From Pleodorina starrii (taxonomy: Eukaryota; Chlorophyta; Chlorophyceae; Chlamydomonadales; Volvocaceae), in contig BRXU01000007.1 of the NCBI GenBank assembly GCA_030267565.1, forward strand, positions 1,674,001-1,738,000: 64,000 nucleotides of DNA, read 5' to 3'. Both the position numbers and the translations under genes were made by a program. The notes under the pieces are model-generated. The model did not search any database and had not been told where the DNA came from. It saw only the letters and a list, made by a program, of their open reading frames with translations. Shown one piece after another: positions 11,180-22,020 of the stretch; the stretch's first letter is position 1, and each line of letters begins with the position of its first letter.

Positions 11180-14100
11180 TGAGTCCTCAAAGTCGGTCTG
11201 AGTCTGAGAGGCCAGCGGGCTCTGCGCCGCCCCGCCGCTTCCAGGGAACCCCGCTCCGGCGGTAAAGCCGCCCGCCATCTGGGCCAGCAGCGCGCTCCAG
11301 GGAGAGGCGTCATCCGGGCCGGCGGCGGCGCCGCCGGCACCTGCAGGAGCGTCTCCACCGCCGCTGCCGCCAACTCTTTCGCGCGTTCCGCTCGCCTCTT
11401 GAGGGACACCCGGGCTTGACGCCACCGCCGCCGCAGCCGCCGCCGTGGCAGTCATGGCGTTGGATGCTGGGATAAGGGAGGAAATGGCGCCCTGAGGGTT
11501 GTTGTACGGCACAGTAGGGTTCAGTGACGGCGAGGGGGGCGGGGGCGGCAGCGGCTGCCCCTGCGTCAGGCTCTCCGAAGAGTTGCTGGCGTCGGACACG
11601 TGGACCGACCCGCGGGACAGTCGTGAGTGCGTCGGCGCCGCCGCGCCGGCGGCGCCCTGTGGCAGCGACGACGCGCGCGAGAGCCCGCCGCCGTTGCTGC
11701 CGCCGCCGCCGGCGCCGCCGCTGCTTCTGCGGCCCAGGTTGTCGCTGCCAAGCCGTCGGAGACCTCCGCCGCCGCCGCCGCTGCTGCCGTCGCCAGCAGC
11801 GGTGCGGGCGGCGGCGCTGGTCCGGGATATGCCCGGGAAGCTCGCGCCGACGGAGGGGCTGCACGCGTCCGTCGAGGCGGCGTTGAAGTGCGACAATGAC
11901 GACGAGCTGCCGCCTTCGCCGCCGCCGCCCGCCGTCGACCCTGATGCCCGGCGCGAGCCACGCGTCGCCGCTGCGGCGCCGACGGCGCCGGCAGCGATAC
12001 TGCTGGCGGCGCTGACGGGCGCGGCCGACGGTGAGGAGCTGTACGGCGATGAGTACGACGTGAAGGCCGCGGGGTCGAAGCAGCCAAAAGGTGTTGGTGT
12101 CAGTGTTAGTGTCGCTGCTACGGGACCGGGAGCCCCAGCCGCATGGGCCGGCGGCGACACGGCGAGATTGCCGGGGCGGGCAGCGGCAGATCCGTAGGGG
12201 GCGATGGATCGGGCCATGCCGGTTCCGGAGCCATCGTAAGGATTTCCGGTGCCTGGCTGCCGCTGTTGCTGCTGCTGCTGCAGCAACATTGCGAGTTGGT
12301 GGCCGTGCCCGCCGCCTCCGGCGCCGGATAGCTGGGGTGACAGAGAGGGGGAAGGCGACGGTGACGGCGACGGCGGCCCCGCCAGAGGCACTGAAGGCTG
12401 GAGCGGCTGCGGTGGCGGGCTTAGTGTGGCGCCGCTGTTCATCCTCCTCGGGGCCATGACCGCCGCCGTCGGTGTCCCCGCCCACCAGTCGGTTGCCTGC
12501 TCGCTGCGCTCGCGCTCGATGTCCCGCAGCATGCTCTCCAGCATCATGCCGATCTGCTTGAAGGTGGGCCGCTGCTTGTGCGCGGGCTGCATGCAGTTCG
12601 CGACGAGCTGGGAGTAGGGCCGGGGGCAGGTGGGCGGCAGGTGCGGGAAGCCGCGCTGGTGGATCAGCCGCCCCTGTGGGCCGTACCTCCAGCAGGAGCG
12701 GCTGCAGTACAGCTCCCATAGTACGACGCCGTATGAGAAGACGTCGGCGAAGCGGGTAAGGTTGCCGGCGTGGGTCACTGCGCGCGTCGGGAAGCGAGGC
12801 ATGGACGCGATGTGGGGATGTCTGGCCATTGTGTGGGGCGGTGGCGTGAGCACGTTTTGACGGCCTCAAAACTGTGAGTACACGACTTCCCGGACAGAGC
12901 AGGTGTTTCCGTTGTTCGTAGGCAACGAACAAAGCAGTATGATATCAAACCGAAATTTATGGCGGTTCAGAAAACAAACTTCCTTTTTCGAGGCTGAATC
13001 TGGCTGAATGTCCTCAGAAAAGCGCTTTGGGTTGAAAGCGTCTTCGTACTTATAATTTTCGCTTAGCGCCTACTTCACGTGTATAGGATTTTTCCGGGTA
13101 ATATCTGTAGTTTCGAGGCGTTAGGGTATGTGAAAGATTGGGATAAGGTCGACCAGATGCCAAAAGCGCGGACTTCCAACGCCATCTTCAACAGGGTTGA
13201 CCAGCACAGGTGGCCAGCCGGAAAACGTTGTTGGGTAGCAAACCGCATATAGCATATGCGTGTTATTATGCATCTAGTATGCGGGGATGCTGCGTGGGGT
13301 AAGGAATTGGCGTGCAAAGCGCTTTACGTAAATTTTAGCGGGCGCTTTGCCGCTTTCAGGGTGTTATTGCGCAGGAAATTCAGCCGGATTAGCCCCGGAA
13401 AAAAGGAAGTTTGTTTTCCGAACAGCCATAAGCAAATCGCCGACGCAGTTTGAATTACAAGTTACATCAAATAATTGCACTCGGAGTAGAGGATAATGGT
13501 TAATGGAAGCGAAAAAGATGAAGAAGTCAGCAGCGGAAGAAGTCAGGGCGAGCAACGCAGAAACTCCATGCAACCAGCTGTCCTTGCCAACGAGACATAT
13601 ACACCGGGAGGGACCGGTGCGCTTGTAGGTCGTACTATTTCGGAAAATAGTACGGCACGCATGCTCCAGCGCTGTTCCCGCGCACATAAAAGGTATTCAC
13701 ATAACTGCTTGGCTTTGTATTGGTTCGTTATATGTGCCCCAGCGGCGAGCAACGCAGAAACTCCATGCAACCAGCTGTCCTTGCCAACGAGACACATACA
13801 GCGGGAGGGACCGGTGCGCTTGTAGGTCGTACTATTTCGGAAAATAGTACGGCACGCATGCTCCAGCGCTGTTCCCGCGCACATAAAAGGTATTCACATA
13901 ACTGCTTGGCTTTGTATCGGTTCGTTATATGTGACCCAGCAGCTTTGGTCACTTAAGCAGCTACTCATAAGTGGACATGACCACGCAATCCTCTGAGCTA
14001 TTACGCGTAGCACGGGATTGTATTATAATAAAAGTCCGGGCATAGTTCTATCACAATGCTTTACAATCAAACGTGCTGTGGACGTCATCGATGGAAAGGG

Positions 14101-17100
14101 CAGTTTAGAAGACGGATGGAAGCACCTGGGAAGTACTGCGATATCCAACCTGGCCTACAGCCGACTCACCCTCCGGCGCCGTATAGAACGGCGTTCCCCG
14201 CTTCGTGTTGGACACGTGGCTCTGTCGCGGAGGAATAGGAGCAGGAGCTTAGCAGAGAGAAGAGCCGCAACATCATGCAAACCGTTCGGTAGTATGTGCT
14301 ATGTATGCTATTGAATCCAACATCCACGCAGCTTAGGTCATTCCTACTCATATTATTTGCTCAATTTTGTTTGCAGACGCTGGACGGGCTTCAGGCGGGC
14401 GGATACATCTCGGACAACTTCGACGGCTCAGGCTGTCCTATCCTCTTCACCGGTTCCGTCTCACCTGCTCCGCCTGCATGTGCACCGACAGCCCAAAGTC
14501 CGCAATCTTAGCGGTGTAACCCAACACGCTGCCGTCGTCGCGGCGGAGCAGCACCTGCAGAGGGTTTTAAAAAAGCGCGCGGTCGCGGGGTTTGGGGGAG
14601 AAGGCCAGAAGGGTGAGTGGGAACAGGAGGAAGAGCTGAAACAGGAGATGGTTGCAGTGGCAGCGGTGGTCGCACCCGCAGACCCTCGCAGACACGGACT
14701 TCAGCCAGAACCTGTGAGGTTCGATGCAAGGCCCTACCCCTCCTCCCTCCTTTATCTGTGGCTCCCTCCTTTATCTGTGGATCTGCACATCGCCTTGGCG
14801 CTCTGAACCCGCTCCAGCCTTCCCCTTTTTTCCTCCGGCCTCTCCTCCCTTACGTTTGCTGGGTTGAGGTCTCCGTGAATGATGTTGTGTTCGTGCAGGT
14901 ACTGCAGACCCGCGGCGATCTCCCGGGCCATCTGTGGGGGCGAGGAGGGCGGGCGGGTGGGGGGACACACAGGCGGCGTGTGTGGTGATGGGGGCACAGG
15001 GGCTGCAATGAAGAACACGGACATGGGCGGTGTGATGGGACATTTTCCATTGCCCACTCTCCCGCCCCCACCTGCAGCACCCACTCCATCTGCGGCGCCC
15101 CGGTCGCCGGGTTGAGGAAGGATCGCGCCTCGACCGCATGTCTCAGGCTGCCCCCGTCGCAGTACTCTTGCACGATGTACAGCCTCCACTCCTGGATAAC
15201 CTCCGTTTCGTTCATGATGTGCAGCCCCGTCATGGCGCCCCCTCGCTGGCTGTCCACGTGCATGGGCTTCAGGTCGCAGGTGTAGGTGGTGACGACGTTG
15301 GGGTGGAAGATGGACTTGGACAGCGCCGCCTCCATCAGCGCTGCGTGGCGGCCCTGCGTCACCGCATCCGCGGTCAGGGTCATGGTCTTGACGGCCACCT
15401 GCAGACCCTTCCACAGGGCTGGAACGAAGGGGAGGTGCGGGAAGCGGGAGGGGAGGAAGGCGCCATGGACGGAGGCAGCGCAGAGGGCATGGTAGGAGGG
15501 CGCTTGGGGAGGGTGAAAAGAGCAAGCCAGGGTGTAGAGGTGCGCAGCTCAAGAAAGGAAAGGAGGAGCGAACACCAACGAAAGGGCGGCAACAGTAGAG
15601 GAAGGAGAGCCGTACAAAACACGCCGTGAACTACAACAAAAAAGATGGTTCAGCGGATTGTTGGCAGCTTTGTTGGGCACCTGGGTTTAGTCGCAAGATG
15701 CATTCACCTGAATCGCACGCGCGCGCCCCCACGGCCCTCAACCCATCCACTCACCCACCTTTGTACACCGTTCCAAACGCCCCCGAGCCCAGCACTTGCT
15801 GAATCACCAGCTGGTTCTCATTCAGCCGGCTCTCCACATCGGCAGTCATCTCGCTCAGCGCTGTGCCCAGATCCATCGCCACTGCGGCGGCGGCAGCGGA
15901 ACCACCAACGCCGCCGCGCCCGCTGAATCCTCCGCCGGCGCCCTTCGAACTGTCGCCGCGAGTGATCCCCATCGGCGCCGGCGGCTGGTAACGGGCGTTG
16001 CCAGGAAGGCCACCGCTGCCGGTCGGCGGCAGCGGTGACGGCGGCGGCAGCTCGCGCGGGTTGCCCACTGCAACCAGGCTGTCCACTCGGAACAGATTGG
16101 ACAGCGACCCCACCAGCAGCCGGCCCAGGCCGGGCTTGGCGCCGGGGCCCGACGGCGGCGGCGGCGGCGAGCCCCCGAGCGCAATGGCGCTGTCCGCTGC
16201 AGCGCCAATGGCGGCTGCGTTGCCGGTGTTGTTGCGTGTAATGCTGGGAGAGGGGGAGCTGCTGTAAATGGGCGAACCGCTGTGGTGTGCGGCGGAACCA
16301 CCACCACCGCCGCCGAGCGGACTGCCGGGGCGATAGTCACCACCGCCGCCGCCGCCGGTGCCGCCGCCGCTGAGCAGGGCTGGCAGCACGGATGCGCTGG
16401 CGCGTTTGGACGAACCGCGGTGTTGAAGCAACGCTGGGTTGTCTTGTACAATAACGGTGGAGCGGGCGAACGGGGTGGCGGCAGCCGCCGTGGCGGCGAT
16501 GGCACCAATCCAGCCGCCCCCGCCGCCGCTGCTGCCACCGTCGGCGTCAGCGGCAAAGTACTGTTGCGCCGGCGGTGGAGGCCGGGCCGCCCACCCGCTG
16601 TCAATGGAGCCGCCGTCGACATCAGCGCCGGCGGCGGCACCGCCGGCGCCGGCGGCAGCAGTCACCGTGTCCCGGCTCCGTTTCGACAAACTGCCGCCGC
16701 TGCCACCGGCAGCATCCTCGATGCCCCCACTCGCAATTCGACCATCGCTGCTCATGCCGACGCAGCTGCCGCTGCTGCCTGCGGGAGGCTCGCCAGGCTG
16801 AGCTGCCGCGGCCGCAGGCGTGCGTCCCGGCGCACTCACGGTGGACGAGGCCCTTGCCGGTGCCGCTGCTGTCGCTGCCGCCGCGCCAACGGCGCCGGCG
16901 GTGACGGTGATCTCACCGGACAGGCTACCTGCCGTGGAGCCGCCGCCGCCGCTGCCGCGCCTGCCGGCGCGTGCTCCGAGCGGATTCCCGACCACTGCCA
17001 CCACGGCGGCGAACGGCATCACACGCTCCTGCACATGTGCATGCGGGACGCAGCGGGACACGAGGGGCGAGGGGGTTAGGGAGTGATAATGCGGGGGCGG

Positions 17101-20100
17101 GGGGGGGAGCGCCGAAGATGTAGGTGCACACCACACAGGACTGGTGCCTCCTGGTTAAGGGGGCCGGTTGTGCTTTGCTCCGAACACTGCCGTTTGACGT
17201 ATGGCCCTGGAGACTATAGGGTATGCGCATGGGTTTGGGTCTTGGCCTTTGGAGATCAGGAAAAAAATAACAAAAACAAGGAAGGCAAGGGAGTGCGGAT
17301 CCTTTCCGTGCCGTCCCCGTTTACTAGTACACGAGGATAGGATTCACAACCACCGCTTCTCGCAAGAAGGCGTAGTGGTCCTGCGCCCGCCTCCCTGCCT
17401 TCCCAGTACGGCAGCTGCGTGACTATTTCTTCCGTACACACACGCCGCATCACGGTAACACATATTCCGGCGGCCGGCACCGCCAGGCGCCGTCTTCATG
17501 CCCCACCTGGCGCGCGGCGTTCCAAGGTGCCGCCGACTGTGCTTCGTTGCCATTCCCCGGTGAGGCGCCGCCGCTCAAACTCGTGTGGCTCGATAGCGTA
17601 GGCATCTCTGCGCTCCGAACGGCTAAGCCGGGCAGTGCGGCGGGTTCCAACTCCACTATTCCTCCTGAACGATCCAAGCCCCTGTCACCACCATCGCCGC
17701 AGCCGCCGCTGCCGCCGCCACTGACGGTGCGTTGACCGCCGTCGGTTGGCCCGGCGGCGGCAAAGGGCGCGAGCGCGGTCTGAGAAAAGGAGACCGCCGC
17801 CGCCGCCACGATGTCCCCCGGCGCGTGCGCCGCATTCAGTATGGGCTCGCCGCCGCCGTCCTGCGAGCGTGCCTTGTACGACAACACTTCGCCGCGCTCG
17901 CCAGCCGCTGCCGCCGCCACCACCGTCGCCGCCGCCAGGCCTCCCACCGTCGCCGCAAGCTCAGGTTGCAGCAGCTGCGGCGCCGTCACCCTCGTCTCTT
18001 CCCGAATGACGTCGCCGCCATCACCGCCATTGCCGCTGGGCCCCAATCGCGCCACGGGCACCTCCATTCCGTCGGTCATCCCCGACCGCACCGTGCCGCT
18101 GGCGCAGTACGGCACCGTGCCGCTGGCGCAGTACGGCACCGTGCCGCTGGCACAGTGCGGCATCGTGCCGCTGGCGCCACGATTGAGGGTGTACCCGGCG
18201 GCGCCGGGTTCCTTGAAGGCCGTGCCCCCGTGCGCGGAACCCCCGTGTGTCCATGTCGGCTGGCTTCTCTTGGCGGCGGACGCCTGGCTGTAGCCGGAAA
18301 GGCTCTCCAGGGAGGACGCAGCCACCGCCGCCGCCGCCGCCGCCACTGCCGCCGGCTCCAGAGGCGAGAATCGCCTCAAGCTGCCGCGATCCGAGCCACC
18401 ACCGCCGACGCCGCCGCCATTGCAGCTGACGGCGCCGCCGACTCCGCCGTCGGCGGTACCGCCCCCGCTGGCGGCCGATCGCCGCGGCCGGTCATCACGG
18501 TCGCCTCTCCAGCAGGAGTTGGGGCCGCCCACGAGCTGCGGATAGCTGGAGCCGCCGCCGTCACCGCCATCGGCCGCCAGACCCGCCTCCGAAACCAGGC
18601 CGTCGGCACCGCTGCTCCGACGGCTTATCCGGCCAGCCTTCTGCGACCACACGCCGCCGATGCCGGATCGCACATTAGCCTCCGCCGCCGTCGCCGCAGA
18701 AGCAGCAGCGTCAATGCACGCGCCGGCGGCGGCGTCGCCGCCGTCAGGCCGGCGCCTGGCGTTGCCGCCACCGCCGCCGCCGCCGCAGTTCGACCTGTCG
18801 GGGTCGTAGCCCCCCGGCGCGGGGCTGGGGCAGCGCTGCAGGTGCAATAGTTGCTGGGTCTTGCGCATGTAGGCGTTATAGTAGCGTGTGCTGCCGTTTC
18901 GGCGATCCTGTACGACCAGCAGGATGATGCCGGAGGCGGTCAGGAGCACCACCACCGCCACCACGACGACTGGGATCACCCATTTGATGGATGCCTTCTT
19001 GTGCGCTGAGGCGTCGACATTCGGGGACGGCGGGTCGTACACTGCGAGTGGAGGCGGCCAACACGATGGGGGCGATACAGGCAGTAGTCGGGTACGTGTA
19101 CCGTAATACCGTAACAACTGTGATGCGGCGGGATGAATCAAAGGAGGAGACGTGTGGCACCGGACGAGGGCCGGAAGCCAAGTCGCTGCCCGCCCCTCCC
19201 GACCCATCCCCTTCCACTCGCCACTTCCACTCGCCCTTCCTCTCGCCGCCACCCAACCTCCCGGCGTCCAGTGGCAACAGTAACAGTGCATGAGAGTGAC
19301 ATGAGAGTGGCAGTACATGAGAGTGGCAGTACAGAATAGCGGCAATACATGAGAGTGGCAGTACATAAGAATGACAGGACATGTGGGGATACCGGCTGAC
19401 GCCAGTCGCCTGGCACTCCCCACAACGGACTTCCGTCAAGGGGCGCGCGCCCACACACCGGTACCCGTACGATTCCATTTCCATGGCCACCCGCCGCGCC
19501 ACCCGCCACGCCGTACCTGGGAGCAGCTCGTCCAGGTCGTACCGCTGGTAAGGCATGATGTCGTCCCGAAGTACGACGTTCTGCAGACGTATGCCCATGC
19601 CCTGCGCAAGGCATGGCGTGGAAGGGTGGGGTGCAGACGTGACATGGGTGAGCAGATCCGCCGTGACAATGATGGCCCTCCCTCACGCCTTACGCCAGTC
19701 ACCAGAGAGCCCACGAGCAGCCAGACACTCCGGACCGGCCTTCTCCGCGATCCATAACCCGCATCTCACATTCCGCATTCCACACTCCTCACGCGCGCGC
19801 CAACCTGCCCATCTCAACAGCACGCCCGCTGACCAGTCAACCACGGACCGGCACAGGCACGCACACACGCACGCTCGCACGCATACATACACAACGCACG
19901 CACGCACACGCTCGCACGCACACACAAGCACACGCACGCACAGATGGCACGCACGCACACACCTGCAGCCACTCGGTGGACAGTCAACGCATCGAAGCCC
20001 GTCTAGCGCTGCACCTTGAACGCCACCAACCCCACAATATCTCACATCCCAGCGCGGTACAGTACACAGCGCACAGCAAAGCGCACAGCGAAACGCAGCG

Positions 20101-21983
20101 CCGGACGACCTACGTACCCGCAGGCTTGTGATGGTGAAGGCGCGCGGTCCACTGGCGCTGGCATTGAACTCCTGAATGCCCAAGCTCCGACAGGCGGCCC
20201 GCAGCTCAGAGCTAGCATTGTAGCCGCCGCCCACACCTCCGCCGGCCGCGGCGGCGGCGCCGCCGGCGGCGAGGTCCGCCGCCAGTACCGCGTAACACGC
20301 TGCCCACAGCGCCAGCTCCTGTCGGGAGATGCTGATCGTGGCCCCGGAAAGCGCCAGCAGCGCCGCGGGCGGCTGGCCAGGCAGGGAAGGGGAAGGGGAA
20401 GCCGACCGGGGCCCCTCCCCCGCCAGCGCCCACAGCGGTAGGTCCAGGCAGCGGAGCAGCGGGCGGTCGGAGGGCCAGCGGCCGGGGCTGCCCAGACCCA
20501 CCAGCGTCACGTTGCGCAGCGTCAGACTCAGATTGCTGGCGGCGGCGGCGGCGGAGGAGGAGGAGGTGCCGTTTGGGCCCCAGGACACCCACGCCGACCG
20601 GGCGCCGCCCAAGTCCAGCACCGCCGCCACCGCCGCAGGTGTGCCGTTTGCGCGCGCCGGCGCAGTGTACGGCTCCAGCACGTAGCTACGCTGCGTAAGT
20701 ACAACTCGTCCGTACGACCCGGGCGTGAATGCCGTACTCCGATTGTCGTACGTGCTCGTCCGGAGCAGCACGGCCGCCAGCGTCGGCACACCCGGGTAGG
20801 CCTCATAGCCAGACTCCCCGGAAGTGGGGCTCCGACTCACCAGGGGCCCAGCGGAGGCGGAGGAGTTGAGCGCCGAAACCAGCGCTGACGTGGAATTGAG
20901 CACCAGGAGCTGGGGGTAGCTGTCCAGGGGGCTGGGCGCGAAGCGGGCGATGCCGATGGATGGCTGCGCCAGGGCGAACCCCGGCGGCGGGGCGGACGTG
21001 AGGGTGAGGTCGGTCGCGTCGAGGCCCAGGCCGATGAAGCGGGCGAGCGTCAGGGTGGTGGTGGTGTTGCCGCTGGGAAGAGGGGAAACCTGCGGAGGGG
21101 CGGCGATCGAGCGTTACAGTTAACGACCGCGGACCCCAACCCCAAACCCAACCGCGGTTGCTTCGATGCGGCTCGTCTTTCGGTGCGTGTGTGGGTTCTT
21201 ACACCCGGAATCCCACCAGCGGGATTCTGGGAGGTGAGTCCCGGGACTGCCGCTGTGCTGGATGGAGCACACCCTCCCTCCCACCCACCCACCCACCCAC
21301 CAAACCCACCCACCCTCCCACCCACCCACCCACCCACCCACCTCAGCGACCTGTACGGCATCCCGCAGCCACTGCGCCATGTCCGCCGGCAGCGGGCTGG
21401 CGCCCGCCGTCGCCGCTGCCCGGGTTTTCAGCCACGTCAGCTCGTACGAATGCTCGTCCGCCGCCAGTACGAGTGTGACGTTTCGCAGCCTGACGTGCCG
21501 CTGGCTAGTACCGTTCTGGTCGGGCCTGTGTAGCGGGTGGCGCACCGCCCAGGCCCCGGGGATATCGGTATCAGTATCGGGCGGTGCAGCGCACAATAGG
21601 AGGGCGGCGGCATGTCGTCAAGGCATATGACGCGCGCCTCATCCGCCGTCTTGGGGCGGCCCGCCCCTCCCCTCCCCTCACCAGTGATGGAGCCCGGCCA
21701 CACCCGCGCCATGATCCACTGTAGGATCTAGTCATAACTAGGATCCAGGATGCAGGATCTGGAATCGTGCCGTACATCTAAGATCGTATATTTAGGGTTT
21801 AGGGTTTAGGATCTGCCGTACCTGTCCGCGAAGTACAGCGGCAGCGCCAGCACGCCGGGGTGTGGTGAGGCCAGGTTGATGAGCGTCAGTCGCTCCAGGG
21901 AGAGGCGGGCGGTGGGGGCCACCTCGAACACGGACATCATCAGCGCAGCGTCCAGAACCACCACACCCGTCGACGACGACGAC

Positions 21984-22020
<37 letters not shown>

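Noticed and set aside
12853..12854. Extending the last kinase exon to 12853 (GTG start, ARHPHIASMPRFPTRAV)
   Set aside because: The stretch is an intron: GTGCTCAC donor at 12853 and CGCGCAG acceptor before 12777. Removing it restores the APE-to-subdomain-IX spacing with the 18-nt exon.
17732..18850. A 372-codon plus-strand open frame opposite kinase paralogue B
   Set aside because: Arg/Ala-rich antisense of the juxtamembrane exon, with no domain and no partner exons.
21640..21720. Additional exon between 21822 and 21525 in kinase paralogue B (WIMARVWPGSIT)
   Set aside because: Including it breaks the phase into the next exon; skipping it gives a clean ADRPDQNGTSQRHVRL junction.
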